Shown here: positions 24,249-32,521 of the stretch, piece after piece
Position numbering within the stretch: position 1 is the stretch's first letter
Layout: every line of letters begins with the position of its first letter
Origin: Tieghemiomyces parasiticus
Lineage: Eukaryota > Kickxellomycota > Dimargaritomycetes > Dimargaritales > Dimargaritaceae
Assembly: GCA_027575765.1 (NCBI GenBank)
Contig: JANBPT010000520.1
Span: 1 to 32,521, forward strand
Reading direction: 5' to 3'
DNA length: 32,521 nucleotides
Notes under the pieces: generated by a model
Databases searched by the model: none
Seen by the model: the letters and a program-made list of their open reading frames with translations, nothing else
What the model was told of the DNA's origin: nothing
Translations under genes and position numbers: made by a program

Positions 24249-26025
24249 ATGATCCAGCGAGTGACCCAGGGTGAGGACCTCGAGCAGCCCGTTTGGCAGG
24301 AACTGGTGGCGGCCGTCAGACTGGGCAGTCTGGCTCAGCTGGAGCACCAGCGAGTCCAGCTGGGCGAACGCTTCTCCGGTAGGTAGACCCCGTCTCCAAT
24401 AACCACGAGCTTTCGCTTCCATTTGACCGACAGCGATGGTTTTGGTCAGCCACCACCGTACCGCTAGTATCGAGTGACTTAGCTGTCAATGCATCCTTTA
24501 CCCGTTACCACCGCAACAGCGTACGTGACTCATAGGGATGGCCGTGGCGACACCCTAGCCCACTTTGCAGCCCGCCACCGTCGCCAGGACAGCCTCCGTT
24601 GGCTGATCGAAGTGGCCCGTGTTGACCCGACCCTCACCAATAGACATGGTAAGTGATCCCTTACATCACGGTGTGTAGGCCGAGCAAATACCATGGCTAG
24701 GAGCGAATCAGGGTCGTGTGGAGCTTACCATTGTACCACCACAACGGGCAGATAACCTCACCACTCTCACCGACCTTCAACGTATGTAGGAGCTAAATCA
24801 TCCGACTCCTAACCATACCGTCGTTTGTCAGCTCTTCCACACTGCCGTTTACCATCCCCACCCGTTCCTTAATTTCTTAGGGCGGACACCACTTCACGAG
24901 GCCGTGGACGACTACGCTTGCCTAGCCTACCTTTTGACTGCCCTACCGCCCGGTCGACTGGACGTTAATACGCCCAAGCGAAGCGGGTGGACGGTCCTAC
25001 ATACAGCCGCCCAGAAGGGCGACGTCCGTACTGTCGCACTCCTCCTGGACTACGGGGCCCGCCCGACGGTGGTCAACAAGAGCGGCTTCACTCCGCTCCA
25101 CGTCGCCTGCCAAGAGGGCCACCTGGCCATCGTCCAGCAGCTGGTCTGCCGTGATCCTACGGTGATCCTCATCGCCAACCATATCGGGCGGCTTCCCATC
25201 CATATCGCGGCGCGGGGCGGGTTCGCACCCCTCGTACGCTGGTTCCTCGAGGGTGATGGTGAGCCCGAGGATGCCACAAACTTTAAGGCAGCCGAGGGGC
25301 GGGCTTTGGCCTGGATTTCACCGCAACCCCCGGGTGCCAACCTCCGTGCGCTACTCACGGCGGAGGACCATGCTGGGGCTGACGTGTACCATGACGCCCT
25401 GGTTGGCGGCAACCTGGGCCTCCTTCGCTATCTATTGCTCCAGTCGGCAGAGGACCACCCGTTCAACACGCTCCTGCGGCCGCGGCTTCACCGCGCCGAG
25501 GGGGCTACGGGTAAATCCGCCGCCCACCTGGTTGTGCTCACTAACCAGCTCCCGGTCCTGCAATTCCTCCACGACCATGACCTATTGGGTGACCCCGACG
25601 TGCGTGATACGTGGGACGAATGGACTCCGCTCGCCTACGCCGCTCGTTACGGTTGCGTCGACTGCGCTGCCTACCTCCTGCGCGAGTGCCGAGCGGATCC
25701 GTCCCCGGTCGACTGCCACGGCCGTTCTCCCCTTGCTATAGGTAGGTACCCTATACTTCACTTATCCGTCCCGTGATGAACGAGTGGATTTCCAATCGAA
25801 ATCGGGACATTGGGGTAAGGAGATTCTGGTCCTCTTCTTCTTCTTCCCGCCAATATCTAATGCCACTATCGCTGCTGAACCACGTGCTCTCGCGCCACAT
25901 TGTCCCCCGCGATTACCAACTCATCACCCACTAACGTAGCCCAAATGTGGGGCCAGCGCGGCATCGTAGATTTGCTCAGAGATGGGTTTGCCTCTTATGA
26001 ACCGACCGACTTATCTGCTCGGTAA
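24249..26025 (+). CDS. Ankyrin-repeat protein resembling ANKRD16
   Basis: Exons are 24249-24378, 24520-24648, 24881-25741 and 25940-26025, giving 401 residues. Donors are GTAGGT, GTAAGT and GTAGGT, and each junction restores an ankyrin consensus. An in-frame TAG two codons upstream fixes the start. A short helical leader (WQELVAAVRLGSLAQL) is followed by about nine ankyrin repeats. These include GDTLAHFAARHRRQDSLRWL, GRTPLHEAV, GWTVLHTAAQKGDVRTVALL, GFTPLHVACQEGHLAIVQQL, GRLPIHIAARGG and WTPLAYAARYG, ending in GRSPLAIAQMWGQRGIVDLL. Length, repeat number, leader and the GDTL..AARH opening agree with ANKRD16. The vertebrate member binds alanyl-tRNA synthetase and helps prevent serine misincorporation; that role is not shown for fungal relatives. 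Ankyrin proteins are easily confused, so the family label is moderate while the ankyrin call is firm. It converges on the deubiquitinase gene 198 bp away. Confidence 0.88.
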
Positions 26026-26223
26026 TGCCCAGTATCTCAGCACTGTGTGCAATGAAATTACTCATTTCACTTGGCTTGTCCAACGGTCACCAAACCACCG
26101 GATTATGACGTGCAGCATATTACCAACGTGAAGATACTCTTGGAATTCATCGAGTGCGAAGCGATGAAACAAACAAATTTAATTAAAACATGTGGGGCTG
26201 GTTTAGTTCGCCATCTCAACGTT
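26026..26223. other. Short convergent 3' spacer
   Basis: The ankyrin gene (+) and the deubiquitinase gene (-) end 198 bp apart, so their 3' UTRs probably share or overlap this spacer. An AT-rich stretch around 26175-26190 (AATTTAATTAAAAC) is the only candidate poly(A) region and could serve the minus-strand gene through AATTAAA. Confidence 0.4.
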
Positions 26224-29200
26224 TCATTCGGGTACTCGTTCGTAAAAGAGGAGGTAGGCCTGAGCTCGGAACACCTCGTCGAGGCTACAGGGCCGCACGT
26301 GGCTGTCGCTACAATAGGTCCATGTCCGGGGGCCGTCGGGCGACGTTGTGGTGGCCACGTACGCCACGTAATGACCAAAGTTGATGGATCCCATATGCTC
26401 CACTACGGCATATAGGCGGTACCGGTCGCCCGGGCTTACGGTAGCGGCTGCAGGGGGGGTGGTGACCGGGTCCCCAGCCTTGAGTTCGTCCTGTGTCGCC
26501 TCGTCCCCCTCCTCGCCAGCACTGTCTTCGTTACCGCTATCAATGGTAGTGGTTGGCGGGGCCGAACCTTCGGCGTGGGATGGGGCGGTGCGCTGAATCT
26601 CTTCAGCCAGGTTGGGCGGCATGGTGTACGGCGCCATGTCCAAAAATTCTGGAAAGGCGACCGGGTCGTTGAGCTTCCGCGTGGTATAACTGCGGAAGGT
26701 CGGCACCTGCTCGAACCGTTTGAGTTGAAAGATGAGGACCGGCGGGCAAGGGGCCTTGAGAAGATATCGCCGGCGAGCCGTGCGGTATACCGTGGGCGTT
26801 CGGGCGGGGGTCGCGCGGACGGGCCCTCCATCGGTTTCAGCCGTGGCCGTGGCGGCGGCGAGGGCGGCCTGCTGCTGTACTAATTTGGCGCAATGGTCAC
26901 AAGCGTAAGCGTTGTCGCCTTCCAACCGCTCCACCGCCGCGAAGCGTCGCAGGCAGTCCTCGAGGGTAAGTCGGGTGGATGCCGCCAGGGTGGCGTCGCT
27001 GTGGCTGTGGATCTGACCCGGTCGGAGGGAAGGGCCGCCAGATCTCACAGGTACATCCAGACTCTGGGCCGATGTTCGGTGCCGCAGACGGTACTTGATG
27101 TTGTCGGTCGGGTCCAAGACGGGGGCGGCGCTGGGGACCGGCTGGAAGAGGCGTTCGACTAAGCGGGACCGCTGCTCGTCCACCACGATACGTATCTCTG
27201 GCTCGGCTGGGGTGGGCGGAGTTTCATCGTCGTCGCTGCTTTCCTCCCCTTCCGAGGTCGACGGAGAAGGAGGTGAAGACCCCGTATCTCCACCGTCGGC
27301 CACCAACTGGGTAATCAGGGCGGCGTTGGCGCTCTGGGGTGGCCCAGGCGCTTCGCTATGGTCATCGTCGGTCTCCATGGCGGTGGCCAGGTCCTCCTGC
27401 TGCGGGTCCGTCGGATCAATGGACATGGTTCGCAGCTTGGTGGTCATGCGCCGTACGGAGGGCTTTGGGCTCGGCTCGACATCGCTTGCATCGCTGGTGG
27501 CCGCCTGAGTCGACGCGGCCAGCGGTACGTCGTCGTCGTCTTCCTCCTCCTCTTCGTGGTCGGTGGCCATGGCGGCCGCGTCCCCCCCTTGGCTATCGAC
27601 CGTGTCGTCTGACATGGTCCACAGGGCCTTGGGTGACTGGGTCTTGGTCTTCTTGCGGCGCGGGGAGAGTAGGCCGTCGTCCGGACCGGTCTCGGATTTG
27701 AGGGGCTCACGGGCGATGGCCAGGGACAGATCGTAGTAAGGTTCCTTGGGCTGCACCAGGTTGAAACAAACGTCGCACACAATCAGGTCTGTCAGCTGAC
27801 CGGCGAATAGGGTGTCCACGTACGTCCGCTGGGAATCGCCGCCGGGCGGGAACGTACCAAGGATTTGGCGGCCCGCGAGGTCGGACGGAGGCGCCGCCTT
27901 GGGTTCCCTGTGGGCGTCCCGGTGTAGTTTGACCGCCTCATCGCGTAGGGCATCGAGCAGCATGCGGAGGAACTCGTGACTGTCCTGTTGTTGGTACCCT
28001 TTAAATTGGCGCCAACGGCGGGACACAGCCGAGAACAAAGGGTCAGGGTCAACCACGTGGCCGTTGCGGCCCTGTTCAAGGGCGCCCCATACCTCGTTGA
28101 GCACGCCGACGAAGCTGCGAGACAGGGGCGGTGGGGGTGCGGCGTTCCACGACCCGATGGAGCGCCCAAACGACGGACAGTCGTCATCGTCGTCGCTGTC
28201 ATCACTGTCGCTGCCCGATTCGGGTCGGGCCTTGGTCGACGCCGTTGGGGTTGGGTCAGGCTTGATGGCCGCATCAGTGCCAGTCAGGCGGAGTTCAGAG
28301 CGTAGTGGGGCGGTGGCTGCCAATGCCTGAAGGACCGAATTGAAGAAGCACGTGTTCCCCAGGTTCGTCAGACCGCACGCCGGGGGCCCGTCCCGGGTCT
28401 CGGAGGTGACCGTAGTCGCCTGGGTGGCCGGGGCCGGAACACTGGACGTCACGGCCGCGTTGCGGCCGACCACCTTGCCGCGGGTCTTGCCTGGCTTGCC
28501 CTTGCGCCGAGGCGAGGCCGGGTGAGCCAAGAACCCTGCGGGGCTCTGATCCTTGAGGAGGGCTTGCAAGCCCGTGCGACACTCGACCAACAGCTGGTTT
28601 TTGCTGGGGCCGGCAATGACCTCCGCTGAGCAGGTCAGGCACCAGAAGCGGCCCGTATCCAGATGCAAGTAGAGTGCGTGCTGGCGGTTCAGTCGGGTGT
28701 AGTGTTCGTGTACGTGGCCCGTGTTCAAGTCGGGGACTTCGGGGGAGATGGCGTCCACTGGGTGGTAGCAAAAGGATCGGCCACAAACCAAGCACACTAG
28801 GGTGGGTGCATCGATATCCTCGGTCGCATCGGAGTCCGCCTTGGTCTTACTACAAGTCTGGAGCGGTGCAGGCGGTAGGGTGTGCGGATGGTAGGCGCGC
28901 GGAAAGGTCAGTGATTTGCAGGAAGCTTTTAGCGTCGCCGGCCCACTGGCTAATTGCGCCATAACGTATTCAGGGGAGGGGGCGTACAGGTACCATGTCT
29001 ATTCCCCCGTCCCGCTTGCGCATCGACCTTCGTGCGGTGCCCCATCCTTTACTTTGCTTACCTGGCATGTCCGGTGGCTTTTCAAATTTTCAGCAAATGC
29101 CTTTTTCAATTGGATAATTTTGATCTGCTTAAGGTGCACACATCTGTGCACAGTGGTCGGTGGTTCAGAGGCGGGCTGAACAGGTGCTTTGGAAACGGCC

Positions 29201-29634
29201 ATCTCATCATCGGTTGTGGCCGGAGAAGGAATATTTGAAGGCAATTTGGCGGGCAACCCATCGGACGTCTCTAAAGGTAGAGAGGGAGAGGCGTCGAACT
29301 AAGGGTATTAGACATTTGAAGTGGCGGAAAGTGTACTCGTCAGCCCAGTCAGCCATGGCCGTCCTGAGAAAAAACATCATTATGGGTAGCAAACGGTGCA
29401 GCGAGTTGGGCGCGCACCTCTCCTCCGCCCACCAGCCCGAGGCCTTTCGTCATTGTCCATTCCCACCACCCATCGTACAGTTTGATAGGCCCACCTGCTT
29501 CCCAACTTACCGAGCTCGGATCGCGCTTCATCGGCTGAGGTGGGTGATAAGGTGCGGGCCGGGTCAGTGGCGGACTTGGCCGGGAGGATCGTCAGGGCGC
29601 TCTTGCTGCGCTTTTTACTCCGCTTATGGCCCAT
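26224..29634 (-). CDS. Ubiquitin carboxyl-terminal hydrolase, USP16/USP45 type (zf-UBP plus USP domain)
   Basis: Cysteine protease that removes ubiquitin; metazoan USP16 acts on histone H2A. On the minus strand I assign exons 29634-29511, 29270-29062 and 28857-26224 (988 residues). Donors are GTAAGT and GTAAGC, and both acceptors follow pyrimidine tracts. Exon 1 starts MGHKRSKKRSK, a basic start like family members. Exon 2 encodes CVHLKQIKIIQLKKAF and ends in TCQ; exon 3 resumes TCSKTK, creating a CxxC across the junction. All twelve zinc ligands of a zf-UBP domain are then present: C85, H87, C110, C113, C133, C136, C141, H159, H163, H171, C184 and C187. The USP core has GLTNLGNTCFFNSVLQ (C281), QQDSHEFLRMLLD, two CxxC pairs (CDVC, CDHC), LIFQLKRF, VVEHMG..FGHYVAY (H940) and YCSDSHVRP (D962), ending AYLLFYER. 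Long acidic Ser/Asp/Glu-rich inserts split the core. Starting at the ATG at 28962 would lose the first ligands, so I reject that model. Confidence 0.93.
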
Positions 29635-30856
29635 GTCTAATGCCGGGTCAGGTGCGGAGTCACTGGTGGGTCGCTTGAGTATGTTTACCGATCGAGGCGG
29701 AGCCGGAATCGACGGGGATAAAACAGGCTGTGCGATGGCGAAGGACCACTTGCCACTAGAGAAACGAAGACAATGCAGATGTTAAGTGTAAAAAGGCCTA
29801 CGGTTATGGGTGGGCGGAGCGAGAGGCTGGACCAGCCGGTCAAGCGAATAAGCAGGGGCTGTTGATCGCCGAGTGGGATTCGAAAAATTGAGGTGGTGGC
29901 TACCGAGTGAAAGGGCACACTGTGTAGGTAGAAGCGGTAAAGAAATTCGCAGGAACTGGCGCTGTATCACCTAAGGGTACCAGTGTACTGGGAGGCGGGC
30001 AGAAAAAAACAAGGGCTCGGGGTGCACCGGTCAGCGTACAATTAACCGAAACAGGCATAGGTCGAGGTTGCTGCTGTAGTATTCCAAGTGCTTGCAGGAA
30101 GGGGGGGGGGAGAATATCAAGCAACTCAACGAGCAGTTGGAGGAGCTGAACATATAAATGTCGAGGCAGGCATCGCTGGCGAACATGAGGGATATGGCCA
30201 AGGTGTGTTGGTAGGAAGCTGGGGAGCATCAACACCGAAGAAGTCTGGCAACCAGCAGGCCAAATGCTCTTCCAGACGGCGGGCTCCCGGCGTATATGCT
30301 CATAGCTTAGTGGTAGCATTGACTCCCTGACCCTACCACCTCCGTCCTGGATAAATGCAGCCTAGAGGCTTGATAGGAGGCGTCCCACCACCCTCCGTGA
30401 GCCCCGCTGCTCCCCACCCGTACGCCAGGGACAGCACTCCACTTTACTCTCACCCTCTCCCCGCCCCGAACGCCTTACCAGTCCAATGGCCGCGCTTACT
30501 CTGCACCCCTCACACTCGCCAGCTTTACGGCCCTCGCTCCCGTTTCCCCAGGGCGTTATCATTGTCACGCTCTCCAGGCCACTGATCAGCGGGCGGCGAC
30601 TAGTAAATCACCGCTTCTGTCCACTCTCGCCTTGAAATAAATGGCTCTCCGCCTACACCTACCCCCTTACATGCTGCGTAGTGGCTTGCGCATCGGAGTT
30701 TATTATGTACGTTGGAAGGGACCCAGTGTTGCCGAAGCCTAAACGACGGGTGGTTTCCCAAATTGGGAGGTGGCGGGAGCGGCGAGCGTCCGCTGGGGAC
30801 TTGCTATACAGGGCAGATGGATGGGGAAGAGCCTGTCGCCCCTACGGTACCACGCT
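29635..30856. other. Intergenic region between the deubiquitinase and ACBP genes, with coding-like patches
   Basis: Both flanking genes are on the minus strand, so this 1.2 kb should hold the deubiquitinase promoter and the ACBP 3' end. I see no firm gene. A patch at about 30085-30290 reads on the plus strand as a short coiled-coil-like peptide interrupted by stops, and 30355-30585 is an open, Pro-rich frame of 76 codons. A run of ten G is at 30101. A tRNA-like A box near 30303 has no partner B box. Confidence 0.5.
30699..30704 (-). terminator. AATAAA poly(A) signal candidate for the ACBP gene
   Basis: The minus strand reads AATAAA here, about 155 nt past the ACBP stop codon. This is a reasonable distance for a 3' end signal. 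Motif evidence only. Confidence 0.4.
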
Positions 30857-31135
30857 TTAGGCGTGCGTCGCCTTAAGCTTCTCGACCAGGGCAACATACT
30901 GGGCCTGGGCGTCGGCCTTAGAGATACCCTTCTTGCCGGTCCAGGCGTTGTGCTTGGCCTTGCCCTTGAGGTCGAACATACCAGGGGCTACAGTGGTGTT
31001 GTCGCCCTCAATACCCTGCTTGAACAGAGCGTAGAGCTCGAGCAGCTCGTCGTTCGTGGGCTTCTTGGTGAAGCTCTTGGCATCCGCGGCGGCCTGAATG
31101 AAGGCCTGGTTACCAGTAGAGGCGGCTTCGGACAT
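30857..31135 (-). CDS. acb1: Acyl-CoA-binding protein (ACBP)
   Basis: Small cytosolic carrier that binds medium- and long-chain acyl-CoA esters, buffering and delivering them to lipid synthesis and degradation. It is a single exon of 92 codons, close to the usual 86-92 residues of stand-alone ACBPs, and the four-helix ACB domain fills the whole protein. Visible family blocks are ELYALFKQ, then GDNTT and PGMFDLKGKAKHNAW, then SKADAQAQYVALVEKL. The acyl-CoA contacts known from the family are all kept, at a constant offset of seven: Y35, K39, K61 and Y80. There is no signal peptide or membrane segment. A TATA box lies about 140 nt upstream. The single-exon form is complete as it stands. Confidence 0.96.
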   Translation of the reverse strand: MSEAASTGNQAFIQAAADAKSFTKKPTNDELLELYALFKQGIEGDNTTVAPGMFDLKGKAKHNAWTGKKGISKADAQAQYVALVEKLKATHA

Positions 31136-32267
31136 AGTGACAGGGAATGGGTTAGAATAAGATGAGATGGTGGGCGGGATGAGGCAATGGAGATGAAAAC
31201 GGGCGGCGTGAGGCAGAGTAGTTGAATGAAAGGGTTCCTGGGCAGCCTGGCCGGGGGGGGGCGACCCGGTAGCTTTATAGACCCCACTCCTCTGCTTGGC
31301 AGACGAGTCTCAAGTGGGTGAGACGGTGGCCCGAGTATCAGCGTGTGATATTGCCCAGTGGGATGGTTGGTTGGGGAAGCCAAGTTTCAATACCCTGAAA
31401 CGCCTCCCACCTACCCCCAGATAGAGTGCGGCCCAAAGCCCTCCACAGGAAGGGATGCGTCGACATCCAGAAATGGGCATCTGATCCTGGTGGAACGGTC
31501 GACCGCAGTGGCCAGGCCCTGACGCTCTCGGCGGTCACACGTCGCAGCCGGGAAGCGGGACGGCATTAGCCCTGGTCCATCTGGCACCATGATATTGGTG
31601 GCCGCCACCCCTGGGTTGGTGGGGGGGGCTCCTGACGACAGCACAGAGGTATGAGAGAGGCTGTGGTGACCCGTTCCCACTAGCCAGAGGCTCCTGCGTA
31701 GGATTGAGCTGATGGTGACCGCCAACCAGGCCGCCTCCCTCGCTATGGGAAACCTGAAGCAGCCCACGGGGGCGGAATCTCTCCCCAATCATATAGGTGT
31801 GGCACATCATCGTCCGGGTCAGTGGTAGGGCCACACGGTCCGTCTTTGTTGACCAGGTTAGCGTGCATGCCGGTGATGCATACAAAATGCGCTATACCCG
31901 TTCGGGACTTGCTTTGCTGTAATAAGCAACTCCGCCAACCGTCATACCCCGCAATATTCACCCCCGCCATAGGCTATGGGCCTCTGCCACCCCCACCAAT
32001 TTAACCCCGTCTCCCCTCTATGGCGGGTTTGTTTACGTTAGCCATCGTTTCAGTGTCAGCTGGTTAACTGTCAAGGTGCGGTACAATTCTGTACGGCGCC
32101 AACTTTTAGCTGCACGGCGTATGTCCTCAATTCTACGTTAGCCCAGTTGTTTTCTTTTTTCCCTTACAGATTCACCCTCGCCCGCCTTACCTACCTACTT
32201 CCATTCAACGACCCACGTACTCAATTTCGCATTTGCACCTTTTCCTTGTACGCCGCACACCGGCCCA
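31136..32267. other. Divergent intergenic region between ACBP (-) and the right-edge gene (+)
   Basis: This 1.1 kb holds the ACBP promoter on its left. On its right is a pyrimidine-rich run (about 32150-32167) ending TTTTCCCTTACAG at 32169, which looks like a splice acceptor in the 5' leader of the right-edge gene. The frame from 32172 to the ATG at 32268 is open, so upstream coding sequence is not excluded. Patches at about 31450-31560 and 31685-31800 have GC-rich third positions in two different plus-strand frames but no joinable splice sites. Confidence 0.45.
31274..31279 (-). promoter_or_regulatory. TATA box of the ACBP gene
   Basis: On the minus strand TCTATAAAG sits about 140 nt ahead of the ACBP ATG, with only ordinary sequence between, so it is a good core promoter candidate for a highly expressed small gene. 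Motif and position only. Confidence 0.5.
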
Positions 32268-32521
32268 ATGCTCTCACAACCCATGGCTCCCCAGCGGGTC
32301 ACCGCCGATGAGCTGACGGTAGCATTCGGTCATCTCCTCGACGGCCAGGCGGAGGCACTGACAGAGTGTAAGTTCTGGACCCTAGCTTCGGCAGGTAATG
32401 GGGGATCGGCGGCCGGGCTGTCCGCATTCATGGCAAGTAAAGCAGTTCTACCTCTAATCCACCCTACTCTCACTCCTGTTCCGCAGTCCAATCCCTGTGC
32501 AACTCCCTTAGCATCACGGCC
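32268..32521 (+). CDS. 5' end of a gene, possibly DNA polymerase alpha subunit B (Pol12/POLA2)
   Basis: Exon 1 is 32268-32367, with a GTAAGT donor. The 119-nt intron ends in TTCCGCAG and exon 2 starts at 32487 and runs off the window. The split codon closes to Phe and both exons stay open, giving 44 residues that begin MLSQPMAPQRVTADEL and continue LTVAFGHLLDGQAEALTEF and QSLCNSLSITA. The pattern of a short helix, phe-gly, a helix with LTEFQSLCNSLSI, then an expected acidic-Leu continuation resembles the N-terminal domain of the B subunit of DNA polymerase alpha-primase. Only 44 residues are visible, so this identification is tentative; the gene itself is well supported by the splice signals. 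A second in-frame ATG lies at 32283. Confidence 0.5.
   Translation, partial: MLSQPMAPQRVTADELTVAFGHLLDGQAEALTECKFWTLASAGNGGSAAGLSAFMASKAVLPLIHPTLTPVPQSNPCATPLASR

Noticed and set aside
28858..28962. In-frame extension of the deubiquitinase long exon to an ATG at 28962
   Set aside because: It encodes 35 residues without the C-x-H and C-x-x-C ligands. It ends in a pyrimidine tract and CAG, so it is better explained as the 3' end of an intron.
30296..30400. tRNA-like A box (TAGCTTAGTGG) near 30303 with GCTCA/TGAGC ends
   Set aside because: The D-stem does not close, there is no GGTTCRANNCC B box at the right distance, and no T-arm can be folded.
31649..31683. Intron between GTATGA (31649) and CACTAG (31683)
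   Set aside because: It would be only 35 nt, far below the 119-286 nt range of the other introns, and reading on in phase meets a stop.

Overview
The window is nuclear DNA from a fungus. The evidence is spliceosomal GT-AG introns (twelve inferred, 119-286 nt, nearly all with GTAAGT/GTAGGT donors), GC-rich third codon positions, and a White Collar-2 type PAS-GATA regulator, a family I know only from fungi. The short introns, a few very long GC-rich exons and several kilobases of empty DNA between genes would suit an early-diverging lineage (zoopagomycete/Kickxellomycotina-like). That placement is an inference from style, not from a marker gene.

Layout, left to right. (1) 1-1214 (+): C-terminal two thirds of the TFIIH subunit p44/Ssl1, three exons visible, cut by the left edge. 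(2) 1215-3804: no confident gene. (3) 3805-9049 (+): complete five-exon ABCC (MRP-type) transporter of 1488 residues, with extra low-complexity insertions in NBD1 and between the two halves. (4) 9050-17278: an 8.2 kb gene-free stretch with microsatellites, G-runs and, from about 15.8 kb on, pyrimidine-rich DNA leading to the next gene. (5) 17279-18832 (+): single-exon WC-2-like protein of 517 residues. (6) 18833-24248: 5.4 kb without a confident gene. (7) 24249-26025 (+): four-exon ankyrin-repeat protein of 401 residues resembling ANKRD16. (8) 26224-29634 (-): USP16/USP45-type deubiquitinase, convergent with the ankyrin gene. I rebuilt it as three exons (988 residues) because the long ORF alone lacks half of the N-terminal zinc finger. 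(9) 30857-31135 (-): acyl-CoA-binding protein, single exon. (10) 32268-32521 (+): first two exons of a gene running off the right edge, possibly DNA polymerase alpha subunit B.

The genes are unrelated housekeeping and regulatory functions: transcription/repair, efflux, light/clock regulation, a tRNA-synthesis-linked ankyrin family, histone deubiquitination, acyl-CoA transport and replication. There is no operon logic and nothing here looks like a new multi-gene system. I found no convincing tRNA, rRNA, CRISPR array or intact transposon. The most useful results are the repaired deubiquitinase gene model, the CFTR-like arrangement of insertions in the ABCC protein, and a few coding-like patches in the gaps that I could not resolve.
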